Positions 6,027-14,040 of a DNA stretch of 64,000 nucleotides are shown here, piece by piece (position 1 is the first letter of the stretch; each line of letters starts with the position of its first letter). Below the pieces are notes generated by a model. That model saw only the letters and a program-made list of their open reading frames with translations, was not told the DNA's origin and made no database searches. This stretch comes from Actinomadura luzonensis (lineage in GTDB: Bacteria; Actinomycetota; Actinomycetes; Streptosporangiales; Streptosporangiaceae), in NCBI RefSeq assembly GCF_022664455.2, contig NZ_JAKRKC020000001.1, positions 2,299,001-2,363,000 of the forward strand, read 5' to 3'. The translations under genes and the position numbers were made by a program.

Positions 6027-8663
6027 GTGTCGAGTGCTCCAATCTCCCCACAGGGGACGGCGGGCCTGAGTTCGGAGTCCGCAGAGGCCGGGCCGGGCCT
6101 GGAATGGCCCATGGATCTCAACATCAACGCCCTGCTGGAGAGCGGCTGGCGTCCCACGCCCTTCCAGCAGTTCGTACTGAAGATCCACAGCCGGTGCAAC
6201 CTCGCCTGCACCTACTGCTACATGTACGAGATGGCCGACCAGGGCTGGCGCCGCCAGCCCCGGCGCATGTCGCAGGCGACGATCGACGCGGCCGCGGCGC
6301 GCATCGCCGAGCACGCGCAGGCGAACAACCTGTCCAAGATTGACGTGATCCTCCACGGCGGCGAACCCCTGCTCGCCGGCGCCGAGCACATCCGCCACGC
6401 GGTGGAGACCATCCGGCGCGCGGCCGGCGCCGGCGTGACGGTCAACGTCCAGGTGCAGACGAACGGCGTGCTCCTGGACCCCGTCTTCCTGGAGACGTTC
6501 GCCGACCTCGGCGTGCTCGTCGCGGTCAGCCTCGACGGCGACCGCGAGGCCAACGACCGCCACCGCCTCGGCCCGGCGGGACAGGGCAGCTACGACCGGG
6601 TCCACGACGGGCTCGCCCAGCTCACCTCCCCCGCCCACCGGCACCTGTTCAACGGGCTGCTGTGCACGATCGACCTGCGCAACGACCCCGTCGGCACCTA
6701 CGAGGCGCTGCTCGCCCACGCCCCGCCCACGATCGACTTCCTGCTCCCGCACGGCACCTGGGAGACCCCGCCGCCCGGCCGCCACCCCGACCGCGAGGAC
6801 GCGCCGTACGGCGACTGGCTGATCGCCGTCTTCGACCGCTGGTACCACGCACCGCGCCGCGAGACCCGCGTCCGGCTGTTCGACGAGATCATCCGGCTCG
6901 TGCTCGGCCGCCCCTCGCGCAGCGAGGCCGTCGGGCTGTCCGCGGTCGCCGTCGTCGTCGTCGAGACCGACGGCGGCATCGAGCAGGTCGACAGCCTCAA
7001 GTCCGCCTACGACGGCGCCACCCGCACGCCCCTGCACGTGAGCACCCCCGGCGCCTTCGACACCGCGCTGATGCTGCCCTCCATCGCCGCCCGGCAGATC
7101 GGCGAGCGCGCGCTGTCGCCGGAGTGCCGGGCCTGCGACATCCGGCGCGTCTGCGGCGCGGGCCTCTACCCCCATCGCTACCGCCCCGGCACCGGCTTCG
7201 CCAACCCGAGCGTCTACTGCCGCGACCTGTTCCGGCTCATCACCCACATCCAGCAGACGGTGAACGTCGACCTCGCCGCGGTACGCGACCGCAGCCGACG
7301 CCGCCGGCTCACCGACTCCGCAGAGAGGCACCCGGACACCATGACGCTGGCACCTCACAGCCTGCCCAAAGAGGTGTTCTTCGAGCTCGCCGCCGGCCGG
7401 GGCGGTCGCGACGCCGTCGAACGCCTGTGGGCGGCGCAGGACAGCAAACGCCTGCTGCTCCTGCGCGGCGTCCGCGACCTCGCGAGGGACGACGCGCGGG
7501 TGCGGCAGGCGTACGAGCTGCTCGCCGACATCCAGGAGGCCTCGCCCGAGGTCGCCAGGCAGGTGCTCCGCTACCCGACCGCCGGGTCCTGGGGGCTGCG
7601 CACCCTGCAGGCGCTCGGCGGTCACACGTCCCCGGCGCCCTGGGCGACCCCGTCCGGGCTGGCGTCGCTGGCGGCGGTCGCGGCGATCCGATCGGGGCGC
7701 GGCGCGACGATCGAGGTGCCGGTCCTGGACGGCGCGGCCGTGCTCCCGTCCCTGGGGCGGGCGCTCTTCGACGGCGACGACCGGTTCGCCGTCGTCCGCA
7801 CCGGCGACGGCGAGGCGGAGATCACCGCCGGCGGGGTCACCGTGCGCGTCGGCGAGGGCCCCTCGTGGGAGGGGCTGCGCCGCATCCGGGCCGCGCACGG
7901 CGGCCTGACGGCCGAGTTCGTCGTCGACGACCTGGATCCGGGACGGATGCCGGGCGCGCAGCACGCCGAGGGCCGGCTCAGCGCGGCCGACCTGCACCGG
8001 TGGGAGTCCACGCTCCAGCCGGCCTGGGAGATCCTGGCCGACCGGCACCCCCAGGTCGCCGAGGAGATCGCCGCCGTGGTCACGGTGCTGACGCCGCTTG
8101 CCGAGCCGGCGCACGGCACCGCGAGCGCCACGTCCAAGCTGGCCTTCGGCAACATCGGCATCTCCACGCAGCCCGACCCGCACGCGTTCGCGGTGACGCT
8201 GGCGCACGAGTCCCAGCACGCGAAACTGAGCGGCCTGCTCGACCTCATACCGCTGACCCAGCCGGACGACGGCAGCCGGTACTACGCCCCCTGGCGTGAC
8301 GACCCGCGCCCGCTCGGCGGCCTGCTGCACGGCGCGTACGCGCACCTGGCGATCGCGGCGTTCTGGGGCGTGGAGCGGCAGCAACCGCACGAGGATGAGC
8401 TGCGGCTCCGCGCCCACACCGAGTTCGCCCGGTGGCGCGACGGCACGGACCTGACGATCCGCACGCTGCGCGCCAGCGGCCGGCTCACCCCGGAGGGCGA
8501 CCTGTTCACCGCCGAGATGGCCGGCACGATGGCCGCGATGTGCGCGCAGCCCGTCCCCCCGGAGGCCGCGCACCGGGCGGGCGCCTCGGCCGACCGGCAC
8601 CTGGCCGGCTGGCGCCGGCGCAACGGTGAACCGCCGGCCGGCCGGCTGCCGTCACCGGCCTGA
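6027..8663 (+). CDS. fxsB: FxsB-type radical SAM/SPASM RiPP maturase with C-terminal HExxH domain
   Basis: The predicted enzyme installs a cyclophane crosslink on an FxSxx-type precursor. Numbered from the GTG at 6027 it has 878 residues. FQQFVLKIHSRCNLACTYCYMYE carries the radical SAM CxxxCxxC (Cys57, 61, 64). HGGEPLL and VSLDGD follow, as in anaerobic-sulfatase-maturase-like enzymes. A SPASM-type cysteine set lies near residues 365-400 (CRACDIRRVCGAG ... VYCRD). The C-terminal half (about 440-878) is a second domain with AHESQHAKL at about 726-734, an HExxH metalloprotease-like signature seen in these loci, usually as part of FxsB or as a neighbour. Family alignment by eye extends into LEWPMDLNINALLESGW, so the start lies upstream of the ATG at 6111; TTG 6024 is an alternative. 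No clear ribosome site is visible. The cognate precursor is encoded at 11.5 kb, not directly upstream as usual. Confidence 0.88.
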   Translation: MSSAPISPQGTAGLSSESAEAGPGLEWPMDLNINALLESGWRPTPFQQFVLKIHSRCNLACTYCYMYEMADQGWRRQPRRMSQATIDAAAARIAEHAQANNLSKIDVILHGGEPLLAGAEHIRHAVETIRRAAGAGVTVNVQVQTNGVLLDPVFLETFADLGVLVAVSLDGDREANDRHRLGPAGQGSYDRVHDGLAQLTSPAHRHLFNGLLCTIDLRNDPVGTYEALLAHAPPTIDFLLPHGTWETPPPGRHPDREDAPYGDWLIAVFDRWYHAPRRETRVRLFDEIIRLVLGRPSRSEAVGLSAVAVVVVETDGGIEQVDSLKSAYDGATRTPLHVSTPGAFDTALMLPSIAARQIGERALSPECRACDIRRVCGAGLYPHRYRPGTGFANPSVYCRDLFRLITHIQQTVNVDLAAVRDRSRRRRLTDSAERHPDTMTLAPHSLPKEVFFELAAGRGGRDAVERLWAAQDSKRLLLLRGVRDLARDDARVRQAYELLADIQEASPEVARQVLRYPTAGSWGLRTLQALGGHTSPAPWATPSGLASLAAVAAIRSGRGATIEVPVLDGAAVLPSLGRALFDGDDRFAVVRTGDGEAEITAGGVTVRVGEGPSWEGLRRIRAAHGGLTAEFVVDDLDPGRMPGAQHAEGRLSAADLHRWESTLQPAWEILADRHPQVAEEIAAVVTVLTPLAEPAHGTASATSKLAFGNIGISTQPDPHAFAVTLAHESQHAKLSGLLDLIPLTQPDDGSRYYAPWRDDPRPLGGLLHGAYAHLAIAAFWGVERQQPHEDELRLRAHTEFARWRDGTDLTIRTLRASGRLTPEGDLFTAEMAGTMAAMCAQPVPPEAAHRAGASADRHLAGWRRRNGEPPAGRLPSPA

Positions 8664-8683
8664 GATGCCCGGCCCCGGACAGG

Positions 8684-11230
8684 TCAGATCGGCGGCGGGT
8701 CGAAGTCGAGGTCGAGGTGCCGTTCGGCGAGGAAGGCGGCGGCGTCGGGATGCTCAAGGCCGAGCCTCTGCGCATACCGGCTCCGGGTGTCCTCCCGGAG
8801 CAGCGCCCCCTCTTCGACGGCCTCCGGGGTGCCGAGGCGTTTGAGGTCGATCGAGAGATTGGCGGCACAGGCCAGGGCCATCGGATGGTTCTCGCCGACG
8901 AGCTCGACCAGGCGGCGATGGGTGTCGCGGCCACGCTCGACGGCGGCCTCGTACTGGCCCAACGCCGCGAGGTCGCTCGCCAGGTTCGTCGCCACCGTGA
9001 GGTAGTAGTGGTGGTTGCGTCCAAGGCGCTGCTCGATGCTGTGCAGCGTCTCCTCGTTCAGCTCGCGGGCCTTCGCCGGCTCCTGGCAGGTGCGGTACAG
9101 CAGCGCCAGGTTGCCCTGGCAGGTCAGGTAGTACGGGTGATTGGTGCCGTAGACCCGCGGATACCGGTTGACGGTGTCGGTCGCCAGCTCCAGCCCTTCC
9201 TGCTCCTGACCGTTGTTGCGCTGCACGTTGGCGAGGGACATGGCGGAGGCCAGCGTGTCGGGATGGTCGAGGCCGTACCTCCGCACGTAGCGGCCGTGCA
9301 CGTCGGTGGACATCTCCAGCGCCTTGTCGAGCTCGCCGAGCCTCCGCCAGGCGATGGAGAGGTCCTTGGCGGTGTAGAGGTACATGGGATGCTCGCCGCC
9401 CAGGTATTCCAGGCCGTAGGCGAGCACCTCCTCGCCGATGTCGCAGGCCTCGGCATAGTCACCGTTGAGACGCACGGCCCGGGCAAGCGCGTTCCAGCAC
9501 CCCACGATGGTCGCCGCGCCCGACTTGGTGTCCCGGATCTCCAGGAGAGTGTTCTCGTGCAGTTCGCGGGCCTGCTCGAAGCGGCTGGTGAGGCAGTAGT
9601 CGAGGCCCAGGTTGTTCTTCGCGCGCAGGGTCCGGTGATCGCCCGGGCCGAAGGCCGCGGCATGCCGTCGTACGGAGTCCTCGTCGTGTTCCAGGGCGGC
9701 GGCGAAGTCACCGCGCGCCCGCAGGTCGCCGCCGATGCCGCTGACCAGGAGCAACAGCTCGTCGTCGGGGGTGCCGACGCGCCGCATCTTGGCGAGGGTT
9801 TTCTGGTTGAGCTCGTAGACCTCGTTGTACCTGCCCAGCTGACGCAGGATGTTGCCCTGCTCACGATAGGCCCTCAGCACGTGGGGATCGTCGGGGCCGG
9901 AGTCCTTCTCCCACTGGTGGATGAAGAGGTTCACGAACTCCTGGGCGTAGCCGTCACTGGACATGAAGAGGTATCGGGCCAGGCTGAGCGCGAAGTCACG
10001 CACCCTCGCGTCCTGGCTCTCCTGCAAGCGGGAGGGCACGACGTGCGCCAGGACACCGCCATAACGGCCCCAGTTGACCGACTCGTCCGGGTTGCCGAGG
10101 TCCAGGCCCGTCAGCAGGTGGTGGACGTCCGCGAGATGCGTGGCCCGTTCCTCCGGGTCGAGCTCGTCGCGGACGAGCGCCTGGATCAGCCGGTGCACCT
10201 GGATGGTCCGGCTGCCGGGGTCGATGCGCGCGAGGGCGAAGCGGCCGAGCTCCCCCATCGACCGGCTCAGCTTGATCGGGTTGTCGAGCAGCTCGGCCAG
10301 CCCGGGGCTCAGGCCGGTGCCGCGCTGGCTGAACACGTCGCGGGGGATCGGCTCCGGCCCGAAGAACGCGCAGCAGCGCAGCAGGTCGACAGCCTCCGGC
10401 CGCCGCTCGCTCAACCTGCTCACCGAGAGATTCCAGGCCGCCGTCATCGAGATCGGGTACTCCGTCGGCTTGCCCTCGTCGAGGAGCTGGCTCGTGTGCT
10501 TGTTCAGCAGCTCGATGTACTCGTCGACGGGCATGCCCGTCTCGGCTTGGAGGGCGCCGGCCTGTTCCAGCGCCAGCGGGAGGTCGCCGAGCTGTTCGGC
10601 GAGCCGGTCGGCGTCCTCGGGCGCGATCGCCCTGCGGATGCGCTTGCTGAGGAACGCGACGCTCTCCTCCCGCGCGAAGACGTCGACCGGGACTGCCTCG
10701 ACGACGTCCTCCCAGCGGTGGTTGCGCGAGGTGATCAGGACGTGACCGGGTCCGTTCGGGATGATGTCGAGGATCTCTTCCGGCTCGTCCGCATTGTCGA
10801 AGATGAGCAGCCAGCGGTCGTACGGCTTGCCGCGGCGCAACGCGTCGAGCGCGGCGTTGGCGGCGTCCTCGACGCCGATCGCCGCCGCGTCGGGAAGGCC
10901 GAGATGGGGAGCGAGCGAAGCCAGCGACGACCGGATCAGCACCCGCTGGTCGGCCGAGATCCACCAGACGAGGTCGTACTCGCCGCGATACCGGTAGGCG
11001 TACTCCACCGCCATCTGTGTCTTGCCGACGCCTCCGAGGCCGTGCAGCGCGTGCGGGAGGACCTGCGGAATGACCACGGTGACCTGGCCGCGGGCCTCGG
11101 CGGTCATTCCCGCCCGCAGTTTCTCGAGGAGCTCTTGCCTGCCGGTGAAGTTCTTGTTCCGCGGCGGAACTCTGCCCCACACCTCGGGGGCCGTTGACCG
11201 TCGTCCTTCGCCTGGCTGCGTACCGGCCAC
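8684..11230 (-). CDS. fxsT: FxsT-type NB-ARC/tetratricopeptide protein of FxSxx systems
   Basis: An 848-residue cytosolic STAND protein. It opens with PEVWGRVPPRNKNFTGRQELLEKLR, the signature N-terminus of the FxSxx-system TPR family. NB-ARC follows, with Walker A GLGGVGKTQMA and Walker B WLLIFDNADE. The C-terminal half is a kinesin-light-chain-like array of TPRs built on units such as YGLDHPDTLASAMSLANVQRNNGQ. The GTG at 11230 is chosen because GGAGG stands exactly 7 nt upstream; longer in-frame starts would run toward the oppositely oriented fxsA. Its role is unproven: STAND proteins in these loci are thought to sense a stimulus and gate the RiPP or an effector. A 23-bp palindrome lies 73 bp upstream of the start. 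Confidence 0.88.
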   Translation of the reverse strand: MAGTQPGEGRRSTAPEVWGRVPPRNKNFTGRQELLEKLRAGMTAEARGQVTVVIPQVLPHALHGLGGVGKTQMAVEYAYRYRGEYDLVWWISADQRVLIRSSLASLAPHLGLPDAAAIGVEDAANAALDALRRGKPYDRWLLIFDNADEPEEILDIIPNGPGHVLITSRNHRWEDVVEAVPVDVFAREESVAFLSKRIRRAIAPEDADRLAEQLGDLPLALEQAGALQAETGMPVDEYIELLNKHTSQLLDEGKPTEYPISMTAAWNLSVSRLSERRPEAVDLLRCCAFFGPEPIPRDVFSQRGTGLSPGLAELLDNPIKLSRSMGELGRFALARIDPGSRTIQVHRLIQALVRDELDPEERATHLADVHHLLTGLDLGNPDESVNWGRYGGVLAHVVPSRLQESQDARVRDFALSLARYLFMSSDGYAQEFVNLFIHQWEKDSGPDDPHVLRAYREQGNILRQLGRYNEVYELNQKTLAKMRRVGTPDDELLLLVSGIGGDLRARGDFAAALEHDEDSVRRHAAAFGPGDHRTLRAKNNLGLDYCLTSRFEQARELHENTLLEIRDTKSGAATIVGCWNALARAVRLNGDYAEACDIGEEVLAYGLEYLGGEHPMYLYTAKDLSIAWRRLGELDKALEMSTDVHGRYVRRYGLDHPDTLASAMSLANVQRNNGQEQEGLELATDTVNRYPRVYGTNHPYYLTCQGNLALLYRTCQEPAKARELNEETLHSIEQRLGRNHHYYLTVATNLASDLAALGQYEAAVERGRDTHRRLVELVGENHPMALACAANLSIDLKRLGTPEAVEEGALLREDTRSRYAQRLGLEHPDAAAFLAERHLDLDFDPPPI

Positions 11231-11302
11231 GAGGCCACCTCCGGATCGCGCGTCTCCAGCCTCAACGTTGACCATCGGGTCGATACAGGTCAATGGTGGG
11301 CC

Positions 11303-11325
11303 TGGATATGGCCACGTCATATCCA
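11303..11325. promoter_or_regulatory. Perfect palindrome between fxsT and fxsA
   Basis: TGGATATG (11303-11310) and CATATCCA (11318-11325) form an 8-bp perfect inverted repeat with a 7-bp spacer, in the 265-bp divergent region between fxsT and fxsA. Symmetry, spacing and position suggest a dimeric regulator site controlling fxsT and perhaps the precursor. No obvious DNA-binding regulator is encoded in the cluster, so the protein that reads it is unknown. Confidence 0.5.
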
Positions 11326-11495
11326 AACGCCAGCACAAGAATAAGGACCCTTGTGCGCGACAATTCAGAGTAGACGTGTGATCGGCCGGGCGGGTCTCGT
11401 GCTGGTAACCATTCCAAGATCGCCACAGCGGGTGCCGTCGAGCTTGTATGCTGGCGCGGTAACTGCCTCGTATTGCGTCAGGCTGGGAGTTCGGC

Positions 11496-11675
11496 ATGCA
11501 GCAACAGGACAACGAGCTGGCGGGTCAGCTGCCCAATTTCTCCGGCCTGTCCCTTCGTGACCTGGACGGACTGGACGAACTCGGCGGCTCCGCCCTCGCT
11601 CTCGCTATCAGAAGCCTGACGGCGCCCGACATCCGGGATACCGAGGCGATCGCCCGATTCACGAACTCGGTATGA
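11496..11675 (+). CDS. fxsA: FxsA-like RiPP precursor ending FTNSV
   Basis: This 59-residue peptide is missed by length filters. ATG at 11496 has GGGAG 6 nt upstream. The sequence is a leucine-rich leader (LPNFSGLSLRDLDGLDELG, then SALALAIRSLTAPD) followed by a short tail EAIARFTNSV. In FxSxx-COOH precursors the phenylalanine is fifth from the end and is crosslinked to the residue two positions on. Here the Phe is at that exact place, but the crosslinked position is Asn instead of Ser, giving F-x-N-S-x. Asn at this position is common in other three-residue cyclophane peptides. It lies between fxsT and the nSTAND gene, 2.8 kb from the maturase. Confidence 0.82.
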   Translation: MQQQDNELAGQLPNFSGLSLRDLDGLDELGGSALALAIRSLTAPDIRDTEAIARFTNSV

Positions 11676-11745
11676 CCTTTCCGGCGACGAATAAGACATA
11701 CGCCGCATCTGGGCATAAGGGATACTTTTCCCCGCTTATTAAGCA

Positions 11746-13752
11746 TTAGCGTCTCGACAGGATGTCCTCCGCCTGTTTGCGGTGGTGCTGAGTCAAGCGG
11801 GGATCGGTGGCGCGGAGAGCTTCACCGGCGAGCTCGGCCGCGAGCGCCAGGTCCCCGCGCCTTCTCGCCGACCGGGCGAGGTACAGCAGGACCAGGCCAT
11901 GCGTCCGCCCCTCTGCGCGAAGCTCCTGGATCTCGTGCTCCGGGACGGGAGCATGATGGCTTCTCGCCAGGATGCACGCGGCCCGGGCCGACGGCGGGGC
12001 GGCCACGGCGACGCTGTTCAGGTCGTCCAGGGCCTGCTGTGGCCTGTCCCAGTCCGCGTAGATCTCGCCGCGGATGCGCAGCGCCTCGACATGCCCCGGA
12101 TCCCTGTTGAGCGCCGCGTTCACCTCCCTGATCGCGGCCCGGTGCCGGTCCGTGTGCCAGAGAGCCTGGCCGAACTCCAACAGCGTGATCGTCTCGCCGG
12201 CGGGAATGACCCGGCCGGAACGCGCCTGGTCGAGTGCGCTGGTCGGATCCCCCCTGTGCAGGTGCACCCGCGCGAGCGCGGCGAACAGATAGGCGACCGT
12301 GGGTGACCTGGAGTCCGCTGTCCGCGCCACGGCCTGCTCATAGGCACTCAGCGCGGTCTCGTGCTCGGCCCGCAGGTAGGCGATGTCACCCAGGATCGTC
12401 TGCGCGGCGATACCGATCTCGCTGTGCCCCCTCCCGATCAGCGCCAGCGTGGCTCGCGCGTACTTGTCGGCGAGCTTCAGATCACCCGCGGACATCGCCT
12501 GCTCGGCCTCGCGCAGCAGATCGCCCGCGTGCAGATCGGGCAGCGCCGGCGACTCCTCCCCGAGCCGTTGGAGCGCGCTCGCCAGCCGTGGGTGCTGGAG
12601 TTGGAAGCCGTCCCCGCCGGGCAGCCGGCAGGGCTTCAGCAGATGCCGGTTCTCCACCGCGCGGACGACCGCGTCGGTGATCACCTGCGGCCGGTCGCTC
12701 TGCAGCGCGGGTACGGCCCGGTGCGGTGTGTTCACGTCGGGCGCGACGGTGAAGGTCCGGCGCATCCAGCCGCCGATCTCGCAGGTCGGCAGACCGTGGT
12801 CGGACGTCAGCTTGAACAGCGTCCGGGTGCAGTGGTCGGCCAGCACCCCGTCCACGTCGTCCAGCACTCTCCTGGCGGCGGCGGACAACGTCTCGCCTCG
12901 GAGCAGACCTCGCCTGAGCTCGGCGCACAACACCTGCAGCAGGACAGGCTCCACGCGTGGACCGACGGGTGGCCCGTGATCCACCGTGAGAGTGGCGACG
13001 ATCTCCGCGGGCACGCCGTCGTCGAACTGCAGGTGCTGCGTGAGCGGCGGCCGCCGCAGGGCCTCGATCGCGGACGACGGCTCCAGCGGCGGCAGGACGT
13101 ACTCGGCCGTGCTCGCCCCCAGCGCCCGTCCGAGGTCGCGCGCCTGCTGGGCGCAGTCCGGCCGCAGCGACAGCAGCAGGTGGACGTCCGGGAAGGCCCG
13201 GAGCGCGACCTCCAGCTCCTCGCGGAGGCGGCGGTGCTCCGGGCTCGACGTGGCAGGGCCGCGGAGGGCGTACTCGGCGCCGTCGATCGCCACCAGGATC
13301 GGCCGGCCGGACGGGGCACTGGCGGTCCGCCGCCGGAAGACCTCCGTGACCGTCAGGCCCACGGTGCGGGCGGGATCCTCCTCGGGCTGCCACGACGACA
13401 ACAGGGCGAACAGGGCGCGTCCCCGGGCGGTGATCACCGGCGCCGGCAGGATCATCCGGTAGCTCAGGTCACCGATCGGCAGCACGCGCGCGCCGTTGCT
13501 GGCCAGCACGGGAACCACCCCCGCGTGCAGCAGCGAGGTCTTCCCGACGCCTGGATCGCCGATCAGCAAGGTCAGGCGATGTCCCTGCCAGAGGCCGGTC
13601 ACGTCATCGATCTCAGTGCCGCGGCCGTAGAAGTCGGCCTGGTCGTCCTTGCCGAACGGCCGGAGCCCGACCCACGGGCCGGTGCCGTGCGGGATCACGA
13701 ACGAGTTCCCGCCGCCGCCCCGATCTTTCGCATCACGCTCTCCCGTCCCCAT
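11746..13752 (-). CDS. nSTAND1-type ATPase with TPR repeats
   Basis: About 668 residues from the ATG at 13752 (MGTGERDAK). PWVGLRPFGKDDQADFYGR near residue 26 is the start of the novel STAND NTPase 1 domain. Walker A is GDPGVGKTSLLHAG at about 63-76 and Walker B is ILVAIDGAE at about 152-160. From about residue 420 the protein turns into TPR-like helical pairs (YLRAEHETALSAYEQAV, YLFAALARVHLHRGDPTSAL). There is no recognisable effector or DNA-binding domain, so it is probably a sensor or scaffold. No strong ribosome site supports this ATG; an in-frame ATG at 13881 and a GTG further down are alternatives. It is convergent on fxsA and divergent from the KAP ATPase, inside the FxSxx locus. Confidence 0.78.
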   Translation of the reverse strand: MGTGERDAKDRGGGGNSFVIPHGTGPWVGLRPFGKDDQADFYGRGTEIDDVTGLWQGHRLTLLIGDPGVGKTSLLHAGVVPVLASNGARVLPIGDLSYRMILPAPVITARGRALFALLSSWQPEEDPARTVGLTVTEVFRRRTASAPSGRPILVAIDGAEYALRGPATSSPEHRRLREELEVALRAFPDVHLLLSLRPDCAQQARDLGRALGASTAEYVLPPLEPSSAIEALRRPPLTQHLQFDDGVPAEIVATLTVDHGPPVGPRVEPVLLQVLCAELRRGLLRGETLSAAARRVLDDVDGVLADHCTRTLFKLTSDHGLPTCEIGGWMRRTFTVAPDVNTPHRAVPALQSDRPQVITDAVVRAVENRHLLKPCRLPGGDGFQLQHPRLASALQRLGEESPALPDLHAGDLLREAEQAMSAGDLKLADKYARATLALIGRGHSEIGIAAQTILGDIAYLRAEHETALSAYEQAVARTADSRSPTVAYLFAALARVHLHRGDPTSALDQARSGRVIPAGETITLLEFGQALWHTDRHRAAIREVNAALNRDPGHVEALRIRGEIYADWDRPQQALDDLNSVAVAAPPSARAACILARSHHAPVPEHEIQELRAEGRTHGLVLLYLARSARRRGDLALAAELAGEALRATDPRLTQHHRKQAEDILSRR

Positions 13753-14040
13753 TGCCGAAGACAAGAACGAATGCCCGCTGGCGCACACGTCCTGCCTGTC
13801 GTATACGCGTGGCCGTCCATGTCGAGGCTCCCCATGATGGCGACCTTGGCCAGATATCCGGCGTGATAATGACGCAATCATCCAAGGAAGTCATCCGTCA
13901 TGCTATATCTAGCGCTGGAAGTCCTTCTCGGACGCAAGCAGAACCTCCCTGCCGGGAAAACCCTTTCCTTTACTCCTGGCCCACAACCGGATTTATGGTG
14001 ACCTCAATTGTCGCCCCGGATCGCCGTCGTGGGGGTGCAG

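Noticed and set aside
5973..8600. An 875-residue open frame on the reverse strand across fxsB
   Set aside because: Composition is typical of the antisense of GC-rich coding DNA (Arg, Gly, Val, Ala), while the forward frame has the radical SAM motifs.
8717..11197. An 826-residue forward frame inside fxsT
   Set aside because: Shadow of the fxsT codon bias; it has no domains, and the reverse strand encodes NB-ARC and TPR.
13899..14000. A 33-codon frame (MLYLALEVLLGRKQN...) between the nSTAND and KAP genes, possible second peptide
   Set aside because: No ribosome binding site and no similarity to the FxsA tail; likely chance.
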